Positions 23,271 through 35,079 of a DNA stretch of 64,000 nucleotides are shown here, piece by piece. Position numbers and translations under genes: made by a program. The DNA comes from Piliocolobus tephrosceles (lineage: Eukaryota > Chordata > Mammalia > Primates > Cercopithecidae), in contig NC_045439.1 of NCBI RefSeq assembly GCF_002776525.5, positions 116,519,489-116,583,488 on the forward strand. The letters run 5' to 3'. The notes beneath the pieces are model-generated. The model worked only from the letters and a program-made list of their open reading frames with translations, made no database searches and had not been told where the DNA came from. Every line of letters begins with the position of its first letter. The stretch's first letter is position 1.

Positions 23271-24489
23271 TTATTTTGGGATTTAATAGGTCAGTAGATT
23301 TTGCTAATTTTTCTTTAACTGGTAGCTAGATTTGAAGCACTAATGGGTTATTAGTATATCTAATATGAATAAGTAGTACATTAAAGTTATTGCTTAATTT
23401 TCTTAGAGTAAATTGATACTAATTATGAAACTTCACCTAGAAATAAAACATCATTTTTTAAAAAGTTTACATCTAAGAGGAACAGATTGAATATACCAAT
23501 ATTTTGTAAATAACTAGGCTCTTTCTGATACTGCAAGGAGAAATAAAATAATTATTACTGAGTTTCCATTGATATTAAAACCAAACGAAATAGTTGTACT
23601 GGAGCATAGGTTAACTTTTCTTTTCTTTTTTTTTTTAAACGAAGTATTCTTTTCAGTTTTGAAATGTTAAATGCCAAGAAGATCGAATTCTCTTTCAGAC
23701 CCTTATTTTGATCAATTAATTGATATTAAGTCTTTGAATAAAGGCTTTTGTTGTTATTTTGAGGAAAGTGCACTATTTTGACTACAGGTACTTAAAAATT
23801 AATTCCTTACAGAATGAAAACCTGAAGGTATTAAAACACAATACATGAATATTTAATAGATAGCAAATATTTAGACTGGTTAAACAAGAAAGAACATTAG
23901 CATCAAATTAAATAAACTGCTGTGGATATTTATCCCCAATATTGGAGAGAATTGTGTGGTATGGTGTTTCTGTTTGTTGTTGTTTGTCATCTGTTCTGCC
24001 ATCTCAGCTAAACTCATGAATTGAGAAGCAGCCTGGGCTTATTTCCACAACGTTCAGACCTTACTGTGCATTTACACTTGCTTACAATATGCTTCTCTTT
24101 TCTTTCCAAGCGTGGTCATCTTTCATTTTCACACCATAGGGTGCTCTGTACAGCCACTGAACACAGTGCAGTCAAATTGTCATAGGCAGCAAGGTAGAAG
24201 AAATACTGTCAAATGCCATTTTTTTTACAACTTTAATTTGTTTTTCTCTCTTCATTGTTTATGATAACCTCCTAGAAACTTGAAAATAGCATTTCCTTCC
24301 CTGCTGTTTTTGTCATTTGTGTTTGGAAGACAAATCTTTTTTCAATGAAAAAATAGTTGCCTTTAACTGAGAAGAAAAAAATGGCAAAGCTATACAATTT
24401 TATTTTCCTTTGTAATCACAATGTTTTCTTTTCTTTCCTTATTGGATTTTTGGGTGGAATTTATAAGAAGAATTAGGGAAGCAGTGGCT
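23271..24489. other. unannotated DNA
   Basis: No family recognised. The part at 24230-24480 has a repeat-free, T-rich texture. Confidence 0.4.
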
Positions 24490-24778
24490 GTCAGAGGCAG
24501 GATAAGGCACTTGTGAGCATGACTCTGGAGTCTCGCTGCTTGGGTTCAAATCCTGGCCTAGAAGTTAACAAGCCCAGTGATCTCCTGTAGGTTACCTCAT
24601 CTCTCTGTCCTCTGTATTGTCATTTGTAAAATGGAGGTTACATAATGATACCTAACCATAAAGTTAGAGGTCACTATAAAGTTAGAGGTCACGAGGATTA
24701 TTGAACCAATACTTACAGATACTTAAAACAGTGTCTATGATATAGCAAATGGTATGTATTTGTTAAATAAAAATAAGT
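24490..24778 (+). mobile_element. MIR, nearly complete, with internal 18-bp duplication
   Basis: Ordered match across the whole MIR: CTGGAGTCTCGCTGCTTGGG, TTCAAATCCTGGCC, CTCATCTCTCTGTCCTCTG, TTGTAAAATGGAGG and the 3' end TATGTATTTGTTAAATAAA. In the middle an 18-base unit (TATAAAGTTAGAGGTCAC) occurs twice in tandem at 24657-24674 and 24675-24692; MIR consensus has no such repeat. Confidence 0.8.
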
Positions 24779-26000
24779 CTCCTTCCTCTTAATCTTATTA
24801 TATTCCTTTTTCCCTTGTGGTGTGAGTTAGTGAAAGCTAATGTTCACAGCTTTTCAGAGGGTCGTCTTCAGAGCGATAGGGGACCTTTCAGTGAAGAAAT
24901 CTGGATGTTTTTTGAAATCTTTGCAAAAGTCAAAATGTGTCAGTTTGCCACACATCCTTGTGCTTGGCTTAGTTGGGAGAAGGCATTATTAAAAGGTTAC
25001 ATATGTTTATGTGCCAGTGGGCCTCTGATCACTCACAGCCTGCCCTCATTTTGATTTGGCAGAAGCCCACTGTAGTTCTTGTGAAGAACATTTATGTTCG
25101 TTCAAAATTTCACAGATACCAGGTATGTAAACTTGAAAGAAACATACTTTCAAAGATGACCCAAGGAAGCATGTCCTCAACCTTCCAAAAATGCTCAAGC
25201 CAACATAAAAAGTAAAGTATATAAATATATATTTGAAAAAATTATTTGTAATCCTTCAGGCCTTAATATGTCATCTTTATCTAAATGTATTTAAAATGAA
25301 TCATTTTGGGGGCCTAGTAGGTCCCCAAATACTACAAATATAGGTAGTTTACATTTATTTTCTGCTGAAGGAAGCAACAGAGAAAAAATATGGTCTCTTA
25401 GAATTCCAGGAATTTGAGGGCATTTCAATATGTGGGAACCATTTTTTAGTAATCATAGGGTCACGTAAAATAGATTATTTACAACATCGAGGACACAATA
25501 TCCTGGATGACAGCTTTTACAATCCATTGAAATATAAAACTGTCAGTGAAGCTAAAGACACCCTAAAACCAAAGAGGTACAAAGTCAGAGTAAATATAAA
25601 CTTCTGGTGATTTTTCATGATATGGCTGAGGCTATATTTTAAGAGAAAAATTCACCTAGCACTTAAGGATAATAGAAAATTAAAAGAAGTTCAAATGTTG
25701 GACTTCATATCATGAGAACTTAAAAAGCAAATAACTCTCCAGTTTATTTAAATGTTGCATTTATGGTAACAGTTTTTCTCTTAACTATAATAACAATAGA
25801 TTTAAATAACAATAAAACATTTTTAAAAACAGTGAAATCATCTCCCTGCCACCATGTGTCTGTTGTCATTCCTGAATGTGTGGCACATAGTTATTTGCTT
25901 TATTGTTCATTGTTGGTAGCTCAGGAAGCCTGGTTTTCTTTCTGGACTGATTTCCCAGAAATGCTGATAAAAAATTCTAAGAAGAGTTTTAATGAGCTAT
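24779..26000. other. unannotated DNA
   Basis: About 1.2 kb with nothing recognised. Confidence 0.35.
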
Positions 26001-26018
26001 TGACATGACTAAGCTGTT

Positions 26019-26036
26019 ATTTATTTATTTATGTAT

Positions 26037-26075
<39 letters not shown>

Positions 26076-26078
26076 TTT
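26019..26078 (+). repeat. (TTTA)n microsatellite in Alu tail
   Basis: About 14 TTTA/ATTT units with one interruption (TGTATT at 26031-26036), derived from the Alu poly(A). Confidence 0.97.
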
Positions 26079-26369
26079 TCTGAGATGGAGTCTCTGTGTC
26101 TCGCTCTGTTGCCCAGACTGGATTGCAGTGGCGAGATCTCGGCTCACTGCAACCTCCGACTCCCTGGTTCATGTGACTCTCCTGCCTCAGCCTCCCAAGT
26201 AGCTGGGATTACAGGCACGCGCCACCATGCCCAGCTAATTTTTGTATTTTTAGTAGAGTCAGGGTTTCACCATGTTGGCCAGGATGGTCTCCATCTCCTG
26301 ACTTCATGATCCGCCCGCCTCAGTCTCCTGAAGTGTTGGGATTACAGGCGTGAGCCACTGCGCCCGGCC
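26019..26369 (-). mobile_element. Alu (S-type) with (TTTA)n tail and 18-bp TSD
   Basis: Antisense full-length Alu: a tail converted to (ATTT)n at 26019-26078, then TGAGATGGAGTCTCTGTGTC through CCACTGCGCCCGGCC. The TSD is a perfect 18 bases, TGACATGACTAAGCTGTT, at 26001-26018 and 26370-26387. Confidence 0.97.
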
Positions 26370-26387
26370 TGACATGACTAAGCTGTT

Positions 26388-28139
26388 TATCAAAATGCTC
26401 CCTTTGCTTATACCTATATTGAAGGTAGCAAGAATGTCTTAAGCTAATGAAGAAATGAATATTATTAATATGTAAAGAAGAGGTACCACATTTAAACTGG
26501 TAGACATAAATGCCATTATGATTTCTGCAGTTTACTGGAAAATAAACATGGGGCTGGAATTGTGCTATTTGAGAAGCACAGCTGGAAGTGTTTCATGGAC
26601 TATGCATCTACTTAGACTTTTAAAGTGTATACGTTCTTAATAGCCACTTAGGAAGAACCTTGAGACAAGGAGACATGTTCCACTATCCGGAAAGGGTGGA
26701 TGTTACAAGATGTGTTAAGCTGAATCCTCAGTGAATGTTCCATTGCATAGTTCTGTAAATTGTTCCAGGATCTCATAACGGTTAGACTACTATCAATAAA
26801 TTTCTCCCACGTTTTGTTTTGTTTTTTTCATGAGTTTGTGCCAAAGGCATGTATTTTAAACCTGGATTTTCCCTCTCACTGTCATGTTTTCCATGTTGCT
26901 CTCAACAATTTCCCTCTGGGGACATTTTGATCCTCTGGAATGGAAAGGTGAGAATATGCTGAAAGGATATAAATCATGAGACTGTCTACAGGATTCATGT
27001 TAACTATGATTTACCAGAGGAATAGAAAGAAATAACGAATTATCTTATGTTTAGTTTATCTTAAATAATTTAGATGTTTCTAATGGTTGTCTTGCCATAA
27101 CAAGATTAATTCTTTACTGTTGTAGTGTGCAGTCAACTGTGGAATTTTTTTTTCCTTGATGATTAAAAGGTCATTTGATGCACTTTTTAAAGAGGCTTTT
27201 CATTTTAAAGTCAGTGAGAAACCTCTCAAATAGATCTGAATTAACCACAGTTGATTTTAATGACACAATTTAGAAAATGAGAATAAACACAAAACACTTT
27301 GGGTTTGTTCATCTATGTTAATACGTGCATTCTGTCATCTTCCTTTAGACTGGCACTTATTTCAATATTAAACAATCCTTTCCACTGTTTATGTGGTGAT
27401 ACAGTTCAAGTTGGCTCTTCCCTATATTTTGCTTAGTCATTAAAATTTTTGCATATAGTTAATTAAATTGCATAAAATATAATTAGCTTAGCTTGGAGTG
27501 CTAAGGAATCAAAGAGAGAAGAGAACAGATTCAAGGTTTTTGTAGTGAGTAGATACAAAGCTACATTTGTGTCGGTGCCAGCAATGGAGGCAGCAGGGAA
27601 TCATCGAGACAGGGCAAGCAGCCAACCTGGGATCTGAGCCTAAGCTTAGTGGAGAGGGTTTTGTATATACCTTTGAAAAAGTGCATCAAAGTCAGGTATA
27701 CAGACTGCAGTTGGAGCACATGCAGGCATAAGAGGTTAGCTATTCAGAACTTTGAGTTCCCCCAACCACGCAGGGAAAAAGCCCAGTTCCTTAATACACT
27801 GGTGTAGTCAGGATCCCTGCCTTGGGAGGTTCTTAAGTGCTTTTTGTTAGACTCCAGGCTGAAACTTGGAAAGAGGAAGATGCAGTAATTTGCCACACCT
27901 GGCAAACCCTGTCACAGTGTTGTTGCCATGCCCACATTTGACTGGGGTTGGCAATGATTAATTATGTAGTGGGACAGACAATATAGTCAAGTGAGGTCCT
28001 GAGCAAAATAACTGTTTTATCTGTGGTTCCTTCTCTACTACTTTCATATTTTAACTTTAAAATGAAGCTACAAGGGAGTTTAGCTGGTAAAGAGAAAATA
28101 AAAAGTTGAGTTGGAGAGAAGTCTGCACATATCCATTCA
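26388..28139. other. unannotated, mostly unique DNA
   Basis: About 1.75 kb with no transposon I can name. No convincing open frame. Confidence 0.4.
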
Positions 28140-28260
28140 TTAATTCAGTCTTTCATTCAACAAATATATTTTGAATACCTTAGTATGTAATTATGCAAAG
28201 TCAATGAATATTCATTCATCTTTGAAATTCAAATTCCATTTTGCTAATGAACAGCCCAGT
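28140..28260 (-). mobile_element. possible MIR/L2 end, reverse
   Basis: CAGTCTTTCATTCAACAAAT followed by ATATTTTGAATACC resembles the antisense shared MIR/L2 3' end. Weak. Confidence 0.35.
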
Positions 28261-28484
28261 GTTTACCCAGCGGTACAGAGTTAGCCCTGGCAAAACTAAT
28301 TTGATCCCTAGCTTATTTTTTGTTTATACAGTTCAGGTCTCTGCAAAGTCCTGGCTAGAACCAAAAGGTGGATTGATCTTGGCTATGAACATCGTCCGAC
28401 AGAGCAAGAAATGGTAGCTATAGTAATTGGATGTGTAATTTACATTGAGAGTCAGTGTTCCCTTAACAGGTCAGAGTGCAAGCA

Positions 28485-28605
28485 TGCTGACATTGTTGAT
28501 ATTAATTGCTAATATCTTTTGAGTGTTTTGAATGTGCTAGGCCCTGTGGTATTAAGCGAGTTTTTTCCATTACTTCATCTAACAGTGTAAGTAGAAATAG
28601 ATGCT
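28485..28605 (-). mobile_element. MIR fragment, reverse
   Basis: TTGCTAATATCTTTTGAGTG, then GAATGTGCTAGGCCCTGTGG and TTACTTCATCTAACAGTG match the antisense MIR 3' half. Confidence 0.6.
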
Positions 28606-29078
28606 CTTTGGGTAGTGTCTGTCTCTGCAGCCCTACAGATTTGGCCTCACCCTCTCCCTAGAACTGTAATGAGAATAATCTCATTTGGTCATCTTTTCAC
28701 AATACACAGTCCTAAAGAGCAGCATAGAGTTCTTGTCTGGCTCAGGTCCTCTGGGAAGTCAGCCTGAAGAATTCAGATTTTCCCTATTATATTTGTGATG
28801 TTTCACCATCTGATGGGCAAAATGTTTTGTCTTTTGTATATAAAATTTAAGTAACTGTAGCAGCATCAAATATGTACTTCCAGTTGAAAATGTATGTGGA
28901 TCAGTTTTCTATATTCAAGAATTTAACATTTTAAAGTTGATTTTGGGCTTTTCCACATACAATTGCCTCCTCTTTTTATAAATAAAGATATGCTTTCGCA
29001 TAGACACTTAAGTTTCCAGAGTATTTTTGTGGTTTCCAGAATGCATATTTTCATTTTATCTTAAATAGATGAGAGAAA
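28606..29078. other. unannotated DNA
   Basis: Nothing recognised. Confidence 0.35.
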
Positions 29079-29383
29079 TTTTTTTTTTTGTTTGTTTGAG
29101 ACAAGAGTTTTGCTCCTGTTGCCCAGGATGGGGTGCAATGGCATGATCTCAGCTCACTGCAACCTCCCCCTCCAGGGTTCAAGCAATTCTCCTGCCTCAG
29201 CCTCCTGAGTAGCTGGGATTACAGGCATGTGGCATCATGCCTGGCTAAGTTTTTGTATTTTTAGTGGAGACTAGGATTTCACCATGTAGGACAGGCTAGT
29301 CAAGAACTCCTGACCTCAGGTGATCCACCCGCCTCGGTCTCCCAAAGTGCTAGGATTAGAGATGTGAACCACCATGCCTGGCT
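29079..29383 (-). mobile_element. Alu, full length, reverse
   Basis: From the T-run at 29079-29089 through TTGCCCAGGATGGGGTGCAA to CCACCATGCCTGGCT. Moderately diverged. A probable short TSD AGATGAG lies at 29067-29073 and 29384-29390. Confidence 0.92.
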
Positions 29384-29414
29384 AGATGAGGTAAGTTTTA
29401 ACAAAAAATATAAC

Positions 29415-29756
29415 TGATATGGTTTGGCTCTGTGTCCCCACCCAGATCTCATCTCGAATTGTAATTCTCATGTGTGGAGGGAGGGAAGTGATTGGATCAT
29501 GGGGCCAGTTTCCCCCATGCTGTTCTCCTGATAGTGAGTGAGTTCTCACAAGATCTGATGGTTTTATACATAGAACTTTTTCCTGCACTCTCACTTCTCC
29601 TCCTGCCTCCTTGTGAAGAAGGTGCCTGCTTCCCCTTCGCCTTCCGCTGTGATTGTAAGTTTCCTGAGGCCTCCCTAGACATGCAGAAGCTCTTTCCTTT
29701 GTAAATTACCCAAGTCTGGGTATTTCTTTATAGCAGTGTGAAAATGAACTAATACA
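29415..29756 (+). mobile_element. MST-type solo LTR with 5-bp TSD
   Basis: A 342-bp MaLR LTR from TGATATGGTTTGGCTCTGTG to ATGAACTAATACA, with the CCGCTGTGATTGTAAGTTTC block (29644-29663). A perfect TSD, ATAAC, is at 29410-29414 and 29757-29761. Its promoter-like GGTTTTATACATAG (29559-29572) is TATA-like, but I see no sign of present use. Confidence 0.93.
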
Positions 29757-29761
29757 ATAAC

Positions 29762-30137
29762 TGAACACTTTCCTTCTGACAGGAGGAATAACATGGTGAA
29801 CATAGTGTTTGCAGATTTTGTATTCAAGGAAGTTATTTTAAGGATTGCTCTTTACATATTAAAGTCAAATCATATTCAATTTAGTGTTCTGGTTATATCT
29901 AGGTATAGGTAGTTTTGCTGTTGATTTCCTGTATGTTGTATGTGTCCTTTTAATAGGCCTCGGGTCTTTTTTTTAGCAGTGATAATTATAATATGGAATT
30001 GTAAGACATAATACAAAGATATCCTTTGTAACTCTGCATGTTTTTTCTCAATGACATTTTGCAAAACTCTAGTTTAGTATCATAGCTAAGTTATTGATAT
30101 AGGCACACAATCCAGATTTCCCAAGTTTTATGTGTTC

Positions 30138-30139
<2 letters not shown>
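29762..30139. other. unannotated DNA
   Basis: Nothing recognised. Confidence 0.35.

Positions 30140-30181
<42 letters not shown>
30140..30181 (+). repeat. (TG)n microsatellite
   Basis: About 21 uninterrupted TG units. It is not attached to a recognised transposon tail. Confidence 0.98.
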
Positions 30182-30182
<1 letters not shown>

Positions 30183-31844
30183 TTAGTTATATAAAATAAA
30201 AATATGAAACACATAACAAGTTTGTATGCCATCCTTATGTAGGTACGATGCTAATCTCTCTATTGTGCAATTTTAGTACATGTGCTAAAGAAGTGGGCAC
30301 AGGCCTTGGGTTCTTATGCATCAGGACTGGCTTCATTACTCAGTGATGAGAACAATTGTTTGGGGTGTAATGCTCTGAATTTCCTGTGTTGAAATCCTTG
30401 ATTTTATATTTGTATTTATGTTTTATAAGTGAAGTCTGGTGAGATAATGGAGCATGCCCAAGACTTGAAGCCTTAGTTCAGGTGACCATTTGTGCTGTTG
30501 TCCAGTTCTGACTTCCCCACCACTTAGGATCACAAGCCCAATCTGGCCTCCTTCCCTGATCCTGTGCAACAACTGCTGCTGTCCTCAGCCCCTGGCAGAG
30601 AGGGTCAGTGTCTAAAGCAAGAGCCCCACAGGTCTTAGAACAGGGCATTGATGTGACCACACCTTCTAGGAGTGCCACCGTGGTGCCTCAGTGGGGCAAA
30701 CCTCTCACTTCTGAACTAAATACCTAATGCATCCTCGTGTAGGGACTGTAGTGCTCCTGGGGGTCATTCTTCTGCTTGTGGGCTGGTGTAATAGAGTTGT
30801 GTGTGGGAAGGGAGATGCCCAGTTCACCTCTCCTAGGTGGTGCACAGAGCATTGGTCTGGCAGCTGGAAGGAAAGAGAACTCAGCTGCTAGCCAGTGGGC
30901 AGTTTGTGTGAGCGGTGGGTGTGCATGTGGGGTAGAACCCTGGAAGGTCTGCATTTATTGTGCAGATATCCCTGTGCCTGAAGGATGTCAACATCAAGTA
31001 GCAAATAACCCCATGGCAGGTTGAGGGGAAGCTGCGGAAGAAAGGAAAACACTTGATATTTTAGTACCTTTAATGGCACTTTTCCTCTGCTTTATGAACA
31101 AGGGGCCCTGCAAATGATGTAGCCCATTCTGATAAGCATAGTGTTATCTTCAGCAATCATTTACTATACACAGTGCCCACTTGTTTTCACTGCATTATCC
31201 TGTATTTGCTTCAAATCTCAGTGACATAATAAGAAGATATTCAGTGAGACTGTGTGGGGACTAGAGCAGCACAAAACCCATAATGATATAAATATGTGGT
31301 AGAAAATTACAATAAAACCCTTGCATCTTCCACTTTAATTTTGCCTCAAGGAAATGGCAAAATGCCCAGCTGGCAATAACCAGTTCCAAATGAGCTGCCA
31401 AAACCGCTAGGTGCTGAAATACGTAGTTTGTTGCACTTCCCCATTTTGGTGCCTGACTATAGGTTTTGAGGTTGGCATTTTAAAGCCAGAGCAGGTGCCT
31501 GCCACCTGGAAGCATTTTCTTGAGTGCCAAGTTAATGTCACCACAATAAGACCAATGAAGTGTATTTTTATATAACATTGAAACTGCTTTACATGTGTAT
31601 ACATATCTATTGAAATAAACCCTAAATAGGCCTAAAATGTTTTCATCTGGAATTCAAAGGGATATGATTTGTGTCTTGGAACAATGAAGGATTCTTATAA
31701 AAAGGAGCATGCTGATAGAAAACATTTAGATAAAATATTTGAAAAGTTTGTAAATGTAGATTGAACTATTAGCATAAGAAAATTAGATTGCATTACCTTA
31801 GAACCTGACATTAGAGGTGCTGAGGTGATGGCGAAGAATACATA
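30182..31844. other. unique DNA with a GC-richer block
   Basis: The part at 30440-31050 is clearly GC-richer than its surroundings and holds several short open frames on both strands (for example 30776-31024 plus and 30478-30678 minus). None shows a domain, and no CpG clustering is obvious. The part at 31310-31600 is repeat-free. No gene can be supported. Confidence 0.4.
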
Positions 31845-32289
31845 CAGGCACACATCTTTATATTGCTGTTCACTTGATTGTCCTTTGCAGATTGTGGTTT
31901 TTTTTCTTTTCAATTCAAGGTTTGTGGCAACGTTGCATCAAGCATGTCTATTGGTGCCATTTTTCCAACAGCACATGTTCACTTCAAGTCTCTGTGTCAT
32001 GTTTTGGTAATTATCACAATATTTCAAACTTTTATCATATTTTTACGGTGATCTGTGATGAGTGATTTTTGTACTTACTGCTGTAATTGTTTTGATGTAC
32101 CAAAAATTGTGCCCATGTAAGATAGCAAACTTAAGTGTGTGTGTTCTGACTGGTTCATCCACTGGCCGTTCCCTCATCTCACTCCCTCTCTTTAGGCCTC
32201 TCTATTCCCTGATAAACAACAATATTGAAATTAAGCCAATTAGTAACTCTACACTGGCTTCTAAGTGTCAAGTGAAAGGAAGAATCACA

Positions 32290-32570
32290 GTAGCATGTGG
32301 TGTCTCACACCTGTAATCCCAGCACTTTTGGGAGGTGGAGGCGAGTGGATCACGAGGTGAGGAGATCAAAACCATTCTGGCTAACACGGTGAAACCCCGT
32401 CTCTACTAAAAATACAAAAAGTTAGCCAGACGCGGTGGCGGACGCCTTATAGTCCCAGCTCCTTGGGAGGCTGAGGCAGGAGAATGGCGTGAACCCGGGA
32501 GGCAGAGCTTGCAGTGAGCCGATATCGCACCACTGCACTTTCGGAGACTCTGTCTTAAAAAAAAAAAAAA
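32290..32570 (+). mobile_element. AluY-like in Tigger1, 12-bp TSD
   Basis: From TAGCATGTGGTGTCTCACAC to the A-run at 32557-32570, with TSD GGAAGAATCACA at 32278-32289 and 32575-32586. The right arm lacks about 15 bases where CTCCAGCCTGGG should be (32537-32542, reading CACTGCACTTTCGGAGACTC). GGAGAATGGCGTGAACCCGG (32481-32500) is a Y/Sc-type feature. Confidence 0.95.
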
Positions 32571-33819
32571 GACTGGAAGAATCACATGCCTTTCATTGTA
32601 AATCAAAAGCTATAAATGATTAAGCTTAGTAAGGTGTGGCCTCTTGTGCCAAACACTTAGACAAACTGTGAGTGCCAAGGAAAAGTTATTGAAGGAAATT
32701 AAAAGTGCTACTCCAGTGAACACACAAATGATAAGAAAACAAAACAGCCTTATTGCTGATAGGGAGAAAGTTTTAGTGGTCTGGATAGAAGATCAAAGCA
32801 GCCCCAACATTCCCTTAAGCCAAAACCTAATCCAGAGCAAGGTCTTAATACTCTTCAATTCTGTGAATGCTGAGAGAAGTGAGGAAGCTACAGAAGAAAA
32901 GCTGAAAGCTAACAGAGTTTGTTTCATAAGGTTTAAAGAAAGAAGCCATAAAAGGGCAAGTTGTAGCAGCCAGTGCTGATGTAGAAGCAGCAGCAAGTTA
33001 TCCAGAAGATCTAGCTAAGATCATTGATGAAGGTGGCTTCACTAAATAACAATTTTTCAATGAAGACAAAACATCCTTCTATTGGAAGAAGCATCTAGGA
33101 CTTTCACAGCTAGAGAGGAGAAGTCAATGCCTGGCTTCAAAGCCTCAAAGCAGAGACTGACTCCCTTGTTAGGGGCTAAAGCAGCTGGTGACTTTAAGTT
33201 GAGGCCAGTGCTCATTGGTCATTCTGAAAATCCTAGGGCCTTTAAGATTTATGATAAATCTATTGTCTGTGCTCCATAAATGGAATAAAACCTGTGTAAC
33301 AGCACATCTGTTTGCAGCGTGATTTCTGAATATTTTAAGCCACTGTTAAGACTTACCATTCAGAGAAAAAAGATTCCTTTCAAAATGTTGTTTTTCACTG
33401 ATAATGCGCCTGGTCACCCAAGAACTCTGGTGGACATGGACCAGAGTTAAATGTTTTCATAGCTACTAATAGAACTCCATTCTGCAGCCCATGGATCAGG
33501 GAGTAATTTCAACTTTCAAGTGTTATTATTTAAGAAATATATTTCATAAGGCTACAGCTGCCATTGATACAGTGATTTCTCTGATAGATCTGGGCAAAGT
33601 AAATTGAAAACATTTTGGATAAGAATCACCATTCTAAATGCCATTAAGAATCTTCATGATTCATCAGAGGTGGTTAAAACCGTAATATTAAGAGGAGTTT
33701 GGAAGAAGTTGATTCCAACACTTATGGATGACTTTGATGGGTTCCGGACTTCAGTAGAGGAAGTAACTGCAGATGTGGTTAAACTATCAAGAGAACTAGA
33801 ATTAGAAGTAGAACCTGAA

Positions 33820-34104
33820 GGTGGTTCATGCCTGTAATTCCAGCACTTGGGGAGGCCAAGATGGGCAGATTGCCTGAGGTCAGGAGTTCGAGATCATCCT
33901 GGCCAACATGGTGAAACTCCATCTCTACAAAAAATACAAAAACTAGCTGAGTGTGGTGGCAGGTGCCTGTAATCCCAGCTACTTGGGAAGCTGAGGCAGG
34001 AGAATTGCTTGAACCCAGGAAGCAGAGGTGGTAGTGAGCTGAGACAACACTATTGTACTCCAGCATGGGTGACAAGAGCAAAACTCCCATCTCAAAAAAA
34101 AAAA
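33820..34104 (+). mobile_element. Alu (S-type) in Tigger1 transposase
   Basis: Starts GGTGGTTCATGCCTGTAATT, missing the first few bases of the Alu, and ends in the A-run 34094-34104. The TSD AGTAGA(A/G)CCTGAA lies at 33807-33819 and 34105-34117, in the C-terminal part of the transposase frame. Confidence 0.94.
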
Positions 34105-34450
34105 AGTAGAGCCTGAAAGTAGGACTGAATTGCTGCAATCTAATGATTAAACTTGAAAGGATGACTAGCAGCTTCTTACGGATGAAAAATAGTCATTTCT
34201 TTTGATAGAATCTACTGCTGGTGAAGATTCCGTTAACGTTATTTAAATGACAATAAAGGATTTAGGGTTTTACATAAACTTAATTAATAAAGCAGTGGCA
34301 GGATTTGAGAGGATTGACTCCAATTTTGAAAGACATTCTACTGTGGGTAAAATGCCATCAAACAGCATCACATGCTACAGAGAAATCTTTCATGAAGAGT
34401 CAGTTGATGCAGCAAACATCATTGTTGTCTTACGTTAAGAAATTGACTGG

Positions 34451-34769
34451 GGCCAGGCACGGTGGCTCACTCCTGTAACTCTAGAACTTTGGGAGGCCAA
34501 GGCAGGCGAATCACTTGAGGCCAGGAGTTTGAGACCAGCCTGACCAACATTGTGAAATCCCGTCTATACTAGAAGTACGAAAATTAGCCAGTCTTGGTGG
34601 CACACGCCCGTAATCCTAGCGACTTGGGAGGCTAAGGCACAAGAAGTGCTTGAACCCAGGAGGTGGAGGTTTCAGTGAGCCGAGATCATGCCTCAGCATT
34701 CCAGCCTGGGAGATAGAGCAAGATTCTGTCTCAAAAAAAAAAATAAAAAATAAAAAAGAAAGAAAAGAA
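34451..34769 (+). mobile_element. Alu (Sx/J-like) in Tigger1, first of a tandem pair
   Basis: Full-length dimer from GGCCAGGCACGGTGGCTCAC to a long tail of A, AAATA and AAAAG units (34731-34769). The site word AAGAAATTG occurs before it (34437-34445) and after it (34770-34778). Confidence 0.94.
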
Positions 34770-34778
34770 AAGAAATTG

Positions 34779-35079
34779 GCTTTGTGTGGTGGCTTATGTC
34801 TGTAATCTCAGCACTTTGGGAGGCTGAGGTGGGTGGATCACTTGAGCTCAAGAAGTGTGAGACCAGCATAGACAACATGGTGAAACACCATCTCTACAAA
34901 AAAATACAAAAATTAGCCAGGCATGATGGCACACACCAGTAGTCCCAGCTACTTGGGAGGCTGAGGTGGGAGGATCACTTGAGCCTGGGAGGCAGAGGTT
35001 GCAGTGAGCCAAGAAATTGCCACTGCACTCCAGCCTGAGCCATGGAGTGCAACTCTGTCTCAATTGAAAAAAAAAAAAA
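34779..35079 (+). mobile_element. Alu (J-like) in Tigger1, second of a tandem pair
   Basis: Begins GCTTTGTGTGGTGGCTTATG and ends in the A-run 35067-35079. It uses the same site word as its neighbour: AAGAAATTG at 34770-34778, and a diverged copy GGAGATTG at 35080-35087, after which Tigger1 resumes (ACACAACCACCTCAGCC). Confidence 0.93.

Larger units (their letters stand above)
32252..34440 (+). pseudogene. Tigger1 transposase, broken
   Basis: A DDE/D transposase with an N-terminal CENP-B-like DNA-binding region. What is visible in order: N-terminus at about 32252 where the start codon has become CTG; a deletion of about 40 bases at about 32630, inside the DNA-binding region; a 111-codon open part (32644-32979); the first catalytic Asp region at 33057-33077, now read as FNEDKTSF; the second Asp in TDNAPGHPRTLVD (33400-33440); the third in LQPMDQG (33485-33505); and a C-terminal acidic part after 33604. 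Many stops and two Alu insertions within the frame make it dead. This family gave rise to host genes elsewhere (the TIGD/JRK group), but this copy is clearly a fossil. Confidence 0.9.

Noticed and set aside
24540..24560. GGGTTCAAATCC as a tRNA T-loop/B box
   Set aside because: It belongs to the tRNA-derived part of a MIR; no cloverleaf can be formed around it.
30776..31024. 82-codon frame in the GC-richer block as an exon
   Set aside because: Overlapping frames on both strands, no splice or domain evidence; cannot be supported.
32644..32979. 111-codon frame as a TIGD-like domesticated gene
   Set aside because: Part of a Tigger1 with lost start codon, deletion in the DNA-binding region, stops and Alu insertions.
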